DNA of 64,000 bases from Streptomyces sp. L-9-10 (GTDB lineage Bacteria; Actinomycetota; Actinomycetes; Streptomycetales; Streptomycetaceae), in NCBI RefSeq assembly GCF_004151105.1, contig NZ_PHRF01000095.1, positions 434,001 to 498,000 of the forward strand, in the 5' to 3' direction. This document shows positions 16,712 to 25,525 of this stretch, piece by piece (position 1 is the first letter of the stretch; each line of letters starts with the position of its first letter). The position numbers and the translations under genes were made by a program. Below the pieces are notes generated by a model, which made no database searches, was not told where the DNA came from, and saw nothing but the letters and a program-made list of their open reading frames with translations.

Positions 16712-18151
16712 TCAGCCCTCCTCGCCGGTCTTCCGGGTGTGCAACTGCCGTGCCACCTCGGCGATCGAGCCCGACAGGGACGGGTAGACGGTGAAGGCGT
16801 TGGCGATCTGCTCCACGGTCAGGTTGTTGTCGACGGCGAGCGCGATGGGATGGATCAGTTCGCTGGCGCGCGGCGAGACGACGACCCCGCCGACGACGAT
16901 CCCGGTGCCGGGGCGGGCGAAGATCTTGACGAAGCCGTCCCGGATGCCCTGCATCTTGGCGCGCGGGTTGCGCAGCAGCGGCAATTTGACGCCGCGCGCG
17001 TCGATCTTGCCGGCGTCGACGTCCGCCTGGCTGTAACCGACGGTAGCGATCTCCGGGTCGGTGAAGACGTTCGACGAGACGGTCTTGAGGTTGAGCGGGG
17101 CGACCGCGTCGCCCAGGAAGTGGTACATCGCGATCCGGCCCTGCATGGCCGCGACCGAGGCGAGGGCGAAGATCCCGGTGACGTCACCGGCGGCGTAGAC
17201 GCCCGGCGCGGAGGTGCGGGAGACCCGGTCGGTCTTGATGTGGCCGGACTCCTTGACCAGGACGCCGGCCTCCTCCAGTCCCATGCCCGCCGTGTTCGGG
17301 ATGGCGCCGACGGCCATCAGGCAGTGCGTACCGGAGATGACCCGGCCGTCGGAGAGGGCCACCTCGACCCGGTCGCCCACGCGCTTGGCGGCCTCGGCGC
17401 GGGAGCGGGACATCACGTTCATGCCGCGGCGCCGGAAGACGTCCTCCAGCACGCCGGCGGCGTCCGGGTCCTCGCCGGGCAGTACGCGGTCACGGGACGA
17501 GACGAGCGTGACGCGCGAGCCGAGCGCCTGGTAGGCACCGGCGAACTCGGCGCCGGTGACACCGGAGCCGACCACGATCAGTTCCTCGGGCAGCTCGTCG
17601 AGGTCGTAGACCTGCGTCCAGTTGAGGATGCGCTCGCCGTCGGGCTTCGCGTCCGGGATCTCGCGGGGGTGCGCGCCGGTCGCGATCAGCACGGCGTCGG
17701 CGGTGAGCGACTCCTCCGTGCCGTCCGCCGCGGTCACGATCACCTGGCGCGAGCCATCCACGGCCTGCCGTCCGTCGAGACGCCCGCGCCCGCGCATGAC
17801 CCGCGCGCCGGCCCGGGTGACGGAGGCCGTGATGTCGTGCGACTGGGCCAGCGCGAGCCGCTTCACACGCCGGTTGACCTTGCCGAGATCGACCCCGACG
17901 ACGCGGGCCTTCTGTTCGAGGGGAGGGGTGTCGTCCGCGACGATGATGCCCAGTTCCTCGTACGAGGAGTCGAAGGTGGTCATCACCTCGGCCGTCGCGA
18001 TGAGGGTCTTCGACGGTACGCAGTCGGTCAGCACCGACGCGCCGCCGAGTCCGTCGCAGTCGACGACGGTCACTTCGGCGCCGAGCTGGGCCCCTACGAG
18101 AGCCGCCTCGTAGCCGCCGGGGCCGCCACCGATGATCACGATCCGGGTCAC
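16712..18151 (-). CDS. NAD(P)H dehydrogenase of the Lpd/pyridine disulfide-oxidoreductase fold (LpdA-like)
   Basis: A 479-residue FAD flavoprotein: IVIIGGGPGGYEAALVGAQL binds FAD, LIVVGSGVTGAEFAGAYQAL binds NAD(P), and the dimerisation domain is complete. At the redox site of classic lipoamide dehydrogenases (CxxxxC) the sequence is GGASVLTDCVPSKT, so one cysteine is missing and disulfide chemistry is impossible. This fits the LpdA-type quinone reductases of mycobacteria rather than a pyruvate dehydrogenase E3. GTG 18151 is the start. No E1/E2 partner genes are nearby. Confidence 0.88.
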   Translation of the reverse strand: MTRIVIIGGGPGGYEAALVGAQLGAEVTVVDCDGLGGASVLTDCVPSKTLIATAEVMTTFDSSYEELGIIVADDTPPLEQKARVVGVDLGKVNRRVKRLALAQSHDITASVTRAGARVMRGRGRLDGRQAVDGSRQVIVTAADGTEESLTADAVLIATGAHPREIPDAKPDGERILNWTQVYDLDELPEELIVVGSGVTGAEFAGAYQALGSRVTLVSSRDRVLPGEDPDAAGVLEDVFRRRGMNVMSRSRAEAAKRVGDRVEVALSDGRVISGTHCLMAVGAIPNTAGMGLEEAGVLVKESGHIKTDRVSRTSAPGVYAAGDVTGIFALASVAAMQGRIAMYHFLGDAVAPLNLKTVSSNVFTDPEIATVGYSQADVDAGKIDARGVKLPLLRNPRAKMQGIRDGFVKIFARPGTGIVVGGVVVSPRASELIHPIALAVDNNLTVEQIANAFTVYPSLSGSIAEVARQLHTRKTGEEG

Positions 18152-18296
18152 GAAAAAGTCCGCCTCGCGTTGTCAACCCGGCCCGTCTGCCACCCCGGCC
18201 GGGGTTCCGGGGGGAGCCCCGGGGGATGCAGTCGTACTCCATTGTCCCGCACGCTTCAAGTACCTTCCCCCCGGGGTGCCCGGCGGCCTTCTTCAT

Positions 18297-18389
18297 GAGG
18301 GCTCGGTTCGCCTCCGGAAAGACCGCGCCCCGGACGGGAGAGCCACCCCTCGGGGAACCCGGTGGCGCCCGGAGGCGAACCGAGCCCTC
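18297..18389. repeat. 21-bp perfect inverted repeat in a divergent intergenic region
   Basis: GAGGGCTCGGTTCGCCTCCGG at 18297-18317 is exactly complementary to 18369-18389, around a 51-bp centre, and is followed by seven A residues. It lies between the Lpd-like and gamma-glutamylcyclotransferase-like genes, which point away from each other, so it is not in terminator position for either. Confidence 0.6.
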
Positions 18390-18431
18390 AAAAAAACAGC
18401 CCACGCCCGTACCTCCCGTACCCTCGACCCC

Positions 18432-18869
18432 ATGTCGCTCTACGCCGCGTACGCCGGCAACCTCGACGCGCGGCTGATGACCCGCCGCGCCCCGCACTCC
18501 CCGCTGCGCGGCACCGGCTGGCTCAACGGCTGGCGGCTCACCTTCGGCGGCGAGCAGATGGGCTGGGAGGGCGCGCTGGCCACGGTCGTGGAGGCGCCGC
18601 GTTCCCAGGTCTTCGTCGCCCTGTACGACATCGCCCCGATGGACGAGGACTCCATGGACCGCTGGGAGGGCGTGGGGCTCGACATCTACCGCCGTATGCG
18701 GGTACGGGTGCACACCCTGGACGGCGAGGAGCCGACCTGGATGTACGTCCTGAACGGCTATGAGGGCGGTCTCCCCTCGGCGCGCTATCTGGGCGAGCTG
18801 GCCGACGCGGCGGAGTCGGCGGGCGCCCCCCACGACTACGTGATGGAGCTGCGCAAGCGCCCCTGCTGA
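18432..18869 (+). CDS. Gamma-glutamylcyclotransferase-fold protein
   Basis: A 145-residue protein starting MSLYAAYAGNLDARLMTRR, a variant of the YGSN glycine loop of the GGCT fold, then LNGWRLTFGGEQMGWEGALA, VFVALYDIAPMDEDSMDRWEG and RYLGELADAAES, all placed as in the family. The true substrate is unknown; members open or cyclise gamma-glutamyl amines. ATG 18432 was chosen because the upstream frame is the inverted repeat. From memory it matches SCO4918. Confidence 0.8.
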   Translation: MSLYAAYAGNLDARLMTRRAPHSPLRGTGWLNGWRLTFGGEQMGWEGALATVVEAPRSQVFVALYDIAPMDEDSMDRWEGVGLDIYRRMRVRVHTLDGEEPTWMYVLNGYEGGLPSARYLGELADAAESAGAPHDYVMELRKRPC

Positions 18870-19010
18870 CGGGGGCGGACGGGCGGGCGAACCGCGCGGG
18901 GCCTCCGGGGGAACCGGGGAAGAACCGGGCGGGAATCGGGGAAGCGGCGCACGGCCGCTGTTTTCGTTGGAAACGACAACACAACGATGTCATGACCGTG
19001 CGACGACCAT

Positions 19011-19022
19011 CTACGCGCGTAG
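19011..19022. promoter_or_regulatory. Nucleoside-regulon operator upstream of punA
   Basis: CTACGCGCGTAG, a perfect palindrome 25 bp before the punA start. The same sequence precedes deoC and add, and near copies precede deoA, the nucleoside ABC ATPase and the BMP lipoprotein. Confidence 0.75.
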
Positions 19023-19047
19023 GGCATGACCGGCTACCCTCATCCGC

Positions 19048-19875
19048 GTGAACGCATCTGTTATCCCGGCCAACGCCGACGGATCCGACCCCCTGGCCGC
19101 CGCCGACGCCGCCGCCACCCGCCTGCGCGAGCTGACCGGCGCCGAGACCCATGACGTCGCCCTGGTGATGGGCTCCGGCTGGGCACCGGCGGTCGACGCG
19201 CTCGGCACGCCCGAGGCGGAGTTCCCCGTCACCGATCTCCCCGGCTTTCCGCCGCCGGCCGTGGCCGGTCACGGCGGCAGAATCCGCTCGTACCGGATCG
19301 CCGAGAAGCGCGCGCTGGTCTTCCTGGGCCGCACGCACTACTACGAGGGCCGCGGGGTCGCCGCCGTCGCGCACGGCGTACGTACCGCGGTCGCCGCGGG
19401 CTGCAAGACCATCGTGCTGACCAACGGCTGCGGCGGACTGCGCGAGGGCATGCGCCCCGGCCAGCCCGTGCTGATCAGCGACCACATCAACCTGACGGCC
19501 GTCTCCCCCATCGTCGGCGCCAACTTCGTCGACCTCACGGACCTGTACTCGCCGCGGCTGCGCGCGCTGTGCAAGGAGATCGACCCGGCCCTCGAAGAGG
19601 GGGTGTACGTGCAGTTCCCCGGCCCGCACTACGAGACGCCGGCCGAGATCAACATGGTCCGTGTCCTGGGCGGCGACCTCGTCGGCATGTCGACCGTCCT
19701 GGAGGCCATCGCGGCCCGCGAGGCGGGCGCCGAGGTGCTCGGCATCTCGCTGGTCACGAATCTGGCCGCGGGCATCTCGGGCGAGCCGCTCAACCACGAG
19801 GAGGTCCTCCAGGCGGGCCGCGACTCGGCGACGCAGATGGGCGCCCTGCTCGCCCAGGTGCTCCAGCGCGTCTAG
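19048..19875 (+). CDS. punA: Purine-nucleoside phosphorylase (trimeric, class I)
   Basis: Phosphorolyses inosine, guanosine and deoxy forms to base plus (deoxy)ribose-1-phosphate. The 275-residue length and motifs fit: phosphate loop VMGSGWAPAVD, VAGHGGRIR, GRTHYYEGRG, LTNGCGGLREG, purine-site ETPAEINMVRVLGGD and LVTNLAAGISG. GTG 19048 opens MNASVIPANADG. The phosphosugar mutase follows 120 bp downstream and would convert the sugar-1-phosphate to the 5-phosphate for DeoC. A palindromic operator overlaps the promoter region. Confidence 0.94.
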   Translation: MNASVIPANADGSDPLAAADAAATRLRELTGAETHDVALVMGSGWAPAVDALGTPEAEFPVTDLPGFPPPAVAGHGGRIRSYRIAEKRALVFLGRTHYYEGRGVAAVAHGVRTAVAAGCKTIVLTNGCGGLREGMRPGQPVLISDHINLTAVSPIVGANFVDLTDLYSPRLRALCKEIDPALEEGVYVQFPGPHYETPAEINMVRVLGGDLVGMSTVLEAIAAREAGAEVLGISLVTNLAAGISGEPLNHEEVLQAGRDSATQMGALLAQVLQRV

Positions 19876-19995
19876 GTCCTCTCCGGCAATGTTTGCCCGG
19901 TCGCGGCACTAGGTCACGTCCGAGCCGGGAATGACATCCCGCCGGGGCCATGCCGTCGGCCCCGGCGTCACAGCTACCAGGAGGTGCCCCCCACC

Positions 19996-21657
19996 GTGCA
20001 GGACGCCACGTATCAGGACCTCGTCGCACGGGCCGAGGCCTGGCAGGCCGAGGATCCCGACAGCGACACCCGCGAGGAGCTCGGCAAGATCATCGACGCC
20101 GGGGACACCGCCACCCTGGCGGAACGGTTCGCCGGCACGCTCCAGTTCGGCACCGCCGGGCTGCGCGGCGAACTGGGCGCCGGGCCCATGCGGATGAACC
20201 GCGCGGTGGTCATCCGCGCCGCGGCAGGTCTCGCCGCGTATCTCAGGGCCCAGGGCCATGGTGACGGGCTGGTCGTCATCGGATACGACGCCCGCTACAA
20301 GTCCGCCGACTTCGCCCGGGACACCGCGGCCGTGATGACCGGCGCCGGGCTGCGCGCCGCCGTACTGCCCCGGCCGCTGCCGACGCCCGTACTGGCCTTC
20401 GCCGTACGGCATCTCGGCGCCGTCGCCGGGGTGGAGGTCACCGCCAGCCACAACCCGCCCCAGGACAACGGCTACAAGGTCTACCTCGGCGGCGGCTCGC
20501 AGATCGTGCCGCCCGCCGACGGCGAGATCGCGGCCCGGATCGCCGCGGTCGGCCCGCTGGCCGGCGTGGCCCGGCCCGACGACGGCTGGGAGATCCTCGG
20601 CGACGACGTCCTGGCCGCGTATCTGGCACGTACGGACGCGGTCCTGACCCCCGGCACGCCCCGCACCGCGCGCGTCGTCCACACGGCGCTGCACGGCGTC
20701 GGTACGGAAACCCTCCTGGCGGCCTTCGCCCGCGCCGGCTTCCCCGAGCCCGCGCTCGTGGCGGAGCAGGCCGTGCCCGATCCGGCCTTCCCGACCGTCG
20801 CGTTCCCGAACCCGGAGGAGCCGGGCGCGATGGACCTGGCCTTCGCCACCGCCCGGCGCGTACGGCCCGACCTGATCATCGCGAACGACCCGGACGCGGA
20901 CCGCTGCGCCGTCGCCGTCCCCGACGACACGGCCGTCAGCGGCTGGCGGATGCTGACCGGCGACGAGGTCGGCGCGCTCCTCGCGGCCCATCTCGTCCAC
21001 AAGGGCGCGACGGGCACCTTCGCCGAGTCGATCGTCTCGTCCTCGCTGCTCGGCCGGATCGCCGGGGCGGCGGAGCTGGGTCACGAGGAGACGCTGACCG
21101 GCTTCAAGTGGATCGCCCGCGTCGAGGGCCTGCGGTACGGGTACGAGGAGGCGCTCGGCTACTGCGTCGACCCGGACGGCGTCCGCGACAAGGACGGCAT
21201 CACGGCCGCGCTGCTGGTGGCGGAACTGGCCTCCGAACTCAAGGCCAAGGACCGTACGCTCAGCGACCTGCTGGACGATCTGGCCGTCACCCACGGCCTG
21301 CACGCCACGGACCAGCTGTCGGTCCGCGTCCGGGACCTGTCCCTGATCGCCGCCGCGATGCGCCGCCTGCGCGAGACTCCGCCGACGGAGCTGGCCGGCC
21401 TGAACGTCGCCTCCGCCGAGGACCTCACGCGCGGTACGGACACGCTGCCCCCGACGGACGGCCTCCGCTACCACCTGGAGGGCGCGTACCGTGCCCGCGT
21501 CATCGTCAGGCCGAGCGGCACCGAGCCCAAGCTGAAGTGCTATCTGGAGGTCGTGATCCCGGTCGCGGACGCGACGGCCCTGACGGCGGCACGGGACACG
21601 GCCACGGCGACGCTGGCGGCGATGAAGCGCGACCTGGCGGCGGTCGCCGGCATCTGA
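19996..21657 (+). CDS. pmmB: Phospho-sugar mutase (phosphomannomutase/phosphopentomutase type)
   Basis: An alpha-D-phosphohexomutase-superfamily enzyme with phosphoserine loop GVEVTASHNPPQDNGYKVY, metal loop IANDPDADRCAV, sugar loop GFKWIARV with YGYEEALGY, and phosphate loop RPSGTEPKLKCY. It resembles PgcA/PGM2-type enzymes that also act on (deoxy)ribose-1-phosphate. Next to punA and deoC it may serve as the phosphopentomutase of nucleoside breakdown (inference). GTG 19996 is preferred: AGGAGG at 19979-19984 is 11 nt away, while the in-frame GTG at 19984 overlaps it. 553 residues. Confidence 0.88.
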   Translation: MQDATYQDLVARAEAWQAEDPDSDTREELGKIIDAGDTATLAERFAGTLQFGTAGLRGELGAGPMRMNRAVVIRAAAGLAAYLRAQGHGDGLVVIGYDARYKSADFARDTAAVMTGAGLRAAVLPRPLPTPVLAFAVRHLGAVAGVEVTASHNPPQDNGYKVYLGGGSQIVPPADGEIAARIAAVGPLAGVARPDDGWEILGDDVLAAYLARTDAVLTPGTPRTARVVHTALHGVGTETLLAAFARAGFPEPALVAEQAVPDPAFPTVAFPNPEEPGAMDLAFATARRVRPDLIIANDPDADRCAVAVPDDTAVSGWRMLTGDEVGALLAAHLVHKGATGTFAESIVSSSLLGRIAGAAELGHEETLTGFKWIARVEGLRYGYEEALGYCVDPDGVRDKDGITAALLVAELASELKAKDRTLSDLLDDLAVTHGLHATDQLSVRVRDLSLIAAAMRRLRETPPTELAGLNVASAEDLTRGTDTLPPTDGLRYHLEGAYRARVIVRPSGTEPKLKCYLEVVIPVADATALTAARDTATATLAAMKRDLAAVAGI

Positions 21658-21662
21658 CCGTT

Positions 21663-21727
21663 CCGTCGTACCGGGCCGTCGTACGCGGCCGTCGTATCCG
21701 GCTGTCGTACCCGGCTGTCGTACGCGG
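21663..21727. repeat. 13-bp tandem repeat, five copies
   Basis: Five consecutive 13-mers of the form CYGTCGTAYSCGG begin 5 bp after the pmmB stop. The units differ at two or three positions. Confidence 0.7.
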
Positions 21728-21872
21728 GCCCGCCACAGGCCACTTGTCCGGCGGCGGATCCCAGCCCCCCGCCCCGCGCGGGCGCGTACTCCCAGTAATG
21801 TGGCTGACTTCGCAGGGATCCGACAGACAGCCGCGGTGCCGCGACCGGCACCAGGTTCGGCGGGGGTACGTG

Positions 21873-23945
21873 GTGGAGGCGTTGAAGGCGTTGCGTGCCG
21901 GGGACCCCGAGCAGGTGGGGCCCTACCGTCTCGTGGGCCGGCTCGGCTCCGGCGGCATGGGCAGCGTGTTCCTGGGGCGTTCGCGGGGCGGGCGCATGGC
22001 GGCCGTCAAGGTGGTCCGCCCGGACCTGGCCGAGGACCCGCAGTTCCGCCGCCGGTTCGTCCGGGAGGTCACCGCGATCCAGCGTGTGAACGGCGCCTTC
22101 ACCGCGGGTGTGGTCGACGCCGATCCCGACGCCACTCCGCCCTGGCTGGCGACGGTCTACGTACCGGGAATGGCGCTGAGCGAGGCCGTCGCCGCGCACG
22201 GCCCATGGCCGCCGGGGCGTGTCCTGACGCTCGGTTCGGGGCTGGCCGAGGCGCTGGGGGCGATTCACGCGGCGGGGGTGGTCCACCGTGACCTGAAGCC
22301 CTCGAACATCCTGCTCGCCCACGACGGCCCGCGCGTGATCGACTTCGGCATCTCCGTCGTCAGCGACGCCAGCGCCCTGACCCAGACCGGGGTGATGGTG
22401 GGCACCCCCGGCTTCATGTCCCCCGAGCAGCTGACGGACGACCGCGTCAGCCCGGCCAGCGATGTGTTCTCCCTCGGTGCGGTCCTCGCGTACGCGGCGA
22501 CGGGAGCCGGGCCGTTCGGCACGGGGTCGGCGCACGGGCTCCACTACCGAACGGTGCACGAGAGGCCCGGCCTGGAGCACCTTCCGCCCGGCCTGCGGCC
22601 CTTGGTGGAGCACTGCCTGGCCAAGGACCCCGGCCAACGCCCCACCGTGGCCGAGCTGATGCACCACCTGTCCGGGGCCGGGGCGTACGCCGCGCCTCCG
22701 CCGGCCCACGGCTGGCTCCCGGAACCGGTCGCCAGGACCCTACAACTCAAGGCCTCCACCGCCCAGTTCATCGACACGCCGCCGTCCACGGCACTCCCCT
22801 CGTCCCGTATGACCCGCCGCCGGGCGCTGCTCGGCCTCGTGGGGGCCACCGCCGCGGCGGGGATCGGTTACGGCGTCTGGCGGTCCTCCGGCACCGACGA
22901 CGACATGGATGCCGGCACCTCCGCGCCCGAGGAGACCCCGACGGTCCCCCAGCGGCCCGGCACCCCGCGCTGGAAGTCCACGGTCGCCGCAGGCGACGGC
23001 CGCGACGACGCCGACGGGGCGCTGGCCGTGGCCAACGGCATGGTCTACTTCCCCGGCCGGAAGAGCCTGTACGCGGTCTCGGCCGACCAGGGCGGCGACC
23101 AGTGGACCCACACCACCGGCGCCACGGACGGCACGCTCGTGCCCACTCCGGCCGTGACCGACGACACCGTCTGCGTCGTGGTCGGCGACGTCCTGCGCGC
23201 GCTGCACGCGGCCACCGGCGAGCGGAAGTGGGCCTCCTCCGAACTGGACGTCGCCGACGCGGCCCCGTCGGCGTCCGACGACACCGTCTGCTTCCTGGGC
23301 GGCAGCGGCTCCTCCACCGTGCTGTACGCGGTGTCCGCGTCGACCGGGAAGATCCTGCTGGAGACCTCGGCCGACCTCGAATACGCCGAATCCGCGCGCA
23401 TAGCCGACAGCACGGTCTACACCAGCAGCGGCGGCGCCCTGTACGCGTACGACCCGGCCACCGGGAAGCGGACATGGAAGCACCTGACCTCGGCCGTCCG
23501 GATCTCGGACGTGGCCGTGGCCGGTGACTCCGTCTACTTCACGGTCTTCGGCGAGAACGGCACGTCCGTGTCGGCGGTGTCCACGGGCGGGCAGGAGAAG
23601 TGGCTGACCGCCGCCGAGGACGGCGGCGCGTTCCAGGGCCCCCCGGTCGTGTCCGGCGACACGGTCTACGTCTGCGGCAGGACCACCCTGTACGCCTGGG
23701 ACGCGAAGACGGGTGCCCCGAAGTGGAACACCCCCTTCGGCACCGAGATCCACCCCGCCCCGAGTGCCGGCAACGGCACGGTCTGCGTGGCGGCCGGCAC
23801 CACCCTGCACGCGCTCCACGCGGCCACCGGCAAGAAGAAGTGGGACTTCCCCGCCGGCGAACAACTCCGCACGGGCCCCTTGGTCTCCGGCCCCACGGCC
23901 TACGCGACGGGCGCCTCGGGCACGCTCTACGCGATCACGGCGTAG
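21873..23945 (+). CDS. Membrane-anchored Ser/Thr protein kinase with PQQ-like beta-propeller
   Basis: About 690 residues. A Hanks-type kinase domain (about 10-270) has glycine loop GRLGSGGMGSVFLGR, lysine in AAVKVVRP, catalytic VVHRDLKPSNILL and IDFGIS, so it should be active. One hydrophobic segment preceded by MTRRRALLG (about 310-335) spans the membrane. The outside part carries repeats of about 40 residues such as LYAVSADQGGDQWTHTTG and LHAATGKKKWDF, typical of PQQ/Trp-docking propellers that bind ligands or polymers. It would sense something outside and phosphorylate proteins inside. The start is one of two adjacent GTG codons (21870 or 21873). Its stop overlaps the end of the convergent broken gene by 11 bp. 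Confidence 0.88.
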   Translation: MEALKALRAGDPEQVGPYRLVGRLGSGGMGSVFLGRSRGGRMAAVKVVRPDLAEDPQFRRRFVREVTAIQRVNGAFTAGVVDADPDATPPWLATVYVPGMALSEAVAAHGPWPPGRVLTLGSGLAEALGAIHAAGVVHRDLKPSNILLAHDGPRVIDFGISVVSDASALTQTGVMVGTPGFMSPEQLTDDRVSPASDVFSLGAVLAYAATGAGPFGTGSAHGLHYRTVHERPGLEHLPPGLRPLVEHCLAKDPGQRPTVAELMHHLSGAGAYAAPPPAHGWLPEPVARTLQLKASTAQFIDTPPSTALPSSRMTRRRALLGLVGATAAAGIGYGVWRSSGTDDDMDAGTSAPEETPTVPQRPGTPRWKSTVAAGDGRDDADGALAVANGMVYFPGRKSLYAVSADQGGDQWTHTTGATDGTLVPTPAVTDDTVCVVVGDVLRALHAATGERKWASSELDVADAAPSASDDTVCFLGGSGSSTVLYAVSASTGKILLETSADLEYAESARIADSTVYTSSGGALYAYDPATGKRTWKHLTSAVRISDVAVAGDSVYFTVFGENGTSVSAVSTGGQEKWLTAAEDGGAFQGPPVVSGDTVYVCGRTTLYAWDAKTGAPKWNTPFGTEIHPAPSAGNGTVCVAAGTTLHALHAATGKKKWDFPAGEQLRTGPLVSGPTAYATGASGTLYAITA

Positions 23946-24415
23946 GCCCCCGCCACCCCGGGCTCCCCTCGTCGACCACGGGGCGCGCGGGCGCCGGAGC
24001 GATCACGCTGCTGGCGCTCGGTGGCCGGCCGCCACGCAGGCCGATGCGCCGGCCGGTGGCGGTGTCCTCCGTGGTGGTGGCCCAGTTGGCGGGGCTGGCC
24101 GTACAGCCCAGGAGGGCAGGGGGCCGGCGGCCCTTGAGCGGATCCAGGCGGGCGGCGGTTTCGAGGCGGCCGGCCACATCGTCCGGATCGAGGTCCGGTA
24201 GCGGGTGGCGTACGAGCTCGATCCGGACGCTGTCCGGCGTCGAGTCGTCGGCTCGGTGCTGTTCGGCCTCGTCGGCAGTCAGGGGCGTCCAGTCCGTCGC
24301 CGGGGACGATGGCGTCGTCGTCGTAGCCGGGCTCGCTGCCAAGCGGCCGGACCGGTGTGATGTCGCACCGGCCGTGTATGTCGTCGAACGTGTCGAATAC
24401 GAGTCGCGGGCCCAT
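23935..24415 (-). pseudogene. Frameshifted gene of unknown function
   Basis: ATG 24415, 7 nt after GGAGG, opens a frame reading MGPRLVFDTFDDIHGRCDIT and PLGSEPGYDDDAIVPGD. Near 24280-24342 sensible coding jumps to another frame that continues LTADEAEQHRADDSTPDSVR, LLGCTASPANWATTTEDTAT and stops at 23935. Both parts keep the strong GC3 bias, while each frame loses it on the other side, as expected of a one-base indel. A GGGG run at 24302-24305 is a likely spot. It may be a pseudogene or a sequencing error. I do not recognise the family. It follows the pentapeptide gene by 29 bp in the same direction. Confidence 0.6.
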
Positions 24416-24444
24416 GGCTGTGCCTCCCGAGGGCAGATGCGGGG

Positions 24445-25131
24445 CTACGTGTCGTCGAGGTCTTCGCCGAAGGTGACATCCAGCTCGACGGCGAGAGCCT
24501 CGGCCAGCTGGAGTGTCTGGGCCCGGTCGATGACGATCTGCTTGAGCGAGGTGACGCCACGGAGCTGGGACAGGTCGCTGCCCCGAAGGTCGAGGCCGCG
24601 GTACTTCCCGCCGTCGAACTCGGTCAGCCGCAGATCGCTGTCGTCGATCAGGGCGGCGCCCAGATCGACGGCGCTGAAAATGGCCTCCCGCAGCGAACAC
24701 CTGGCGAAGATCACGGGCCCGACGGCCCGGACGCGAGTGAGGGTGCTGTAGTCCAACGTGCAGTTCTCGAACAGCACGTTGTCCAGCGTGACGTCTTCGA
24801 GCGCGGCGCCCATGAGCTTGCAGCCGCGGAAGGCGGCTCGGCAGATCCTGCTGTCGGTCCACCGCAGGGAGGACAGGTCACAGCCGGTGAACTCCACGGA
24901 GTCGACGCGGAGCTTCTCCAGTCGGGTGCGCCGGGCCTTGAGACCGGTGATCCTCCCGTCCATCAGGTGGGTGTCGGCCAGGTCGAGGTCCCGCAGATCG
25001 GCGTCGGCGTAGTGGAACTCCGCCACCCGGCCACGGCCGCCCTCCAACGAGGTGACGTGGGAGAGGTAGAGGCCCGGCTCGTTCAGGGCAGGCAGTGTGA
25101 CGCTCGTGCGGCGGATTGTGCGGGTGTCCAT
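24445..25131 (-). CDS. Pentapeptide-repeat protein
   Basis: A 228-residue protein with a pentapeptide pattern A(D/N)LxX over about residues 40-195, for example YADADLRDLDLADTHLMDG, FTGCDLSSLRW, VDLGAALIDDSDLRLTEFDG and YRGLDLRGSDLS. This fold forms a right-handed square beta-helix; some members mimic DNA and protect gyrase, but most have no known role. ATG 25131 is used because GAAAGG sits 6-7 nt upstream; the frame also has a TTG just before it. No signal peptide or transmembrane segment. It sits in the accessory-looking block, followed by a frameshifted gene. Confidence 0.85.
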   Translation of the reverse strand: MDTRTIRRTSVTLPALNEPGLYLSHVTSLEGGRGRVAEFHYADADLRDLDLADTHLMDGRITGLKARRTRLEKLRVDSVEFTGCDLSSLRWTDSRICRAAFRGCKLMGAALEDVTLDNVLFENCTLDYSTLTRVRAVGPVIFARCSLREAIFSAVDLGAALIDDSDLRLTEFDGGKYRGLDLRGSDLSQLRGVTSLKQIVIDRAQTLQLAEALAVELDVTFGEDLDDT

Positions 25132-25273
25132 CAACAGCCTTTCAGGGCGGTGGGTCGGTCACCGGTGCTGATGCGCCTCCGCCGCCAAGTCACGGATTAC
25201 CCCGGACCGTCCGTACCCAACGTGGCTGCGATGGACGCGCGTTCCCGCCTCGGCCGCCGGCGTGCCGTGCCGC

Positions 25274-25525
25274 TCAGAGTTCGGTGCCGTCGGGGATGAG
25301 GTGGTCGTACTGCCCCGCCTTGACGGCCAGGATGTGGGCCAGCATCTCCTTGTCGGTGAACCGCAACGCACCGTCCAGGTCGCGGCGCTTGGTGTCGCCG
25401 AAGGCGACGCCGCCGTCGATCGGCATGATCTGAACGCAGCTGTCGCCGTTGCCAGCACTGAACGAAGACTTCTTCCACTCGCCGTTGAGCGGCGCCGTGT
25501 AGAGGTCATCCTTCGGATCACTCAT
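25274..25525 (-). CDS. DUF397 protein
   Basis: An 83-residue actinomycete protein with the DUF397 signature WKKSSFSAGNGDSCVQI and VAFGDTKRRD, ending LAHILAVKAGQYDHLIPDG. The start overlaps the stop of the XRE regulator gene by ATGA (25522-25525), so they are translationally coupled. In Streptomyces, DUF397/XRE/anti-sigma-like ATPase trios (WhiJ-type) act in developmental switching and antibiotic control. Confidence 0.92.
   Translation of the reverse strand: MSDPKDDLYTAPLNGEWKKSSFSAGNGDSCVQIMPIDGGVAFGDTKRRDLDGALRFTDKEMLAHILAVKAGQYDHLIPDGTEL

Noticed and set aside
18297..18389. Transcription terminator
   Set aside because: Both flanking genes point away from it, and the A-run is on the wrong side for a U-tract.
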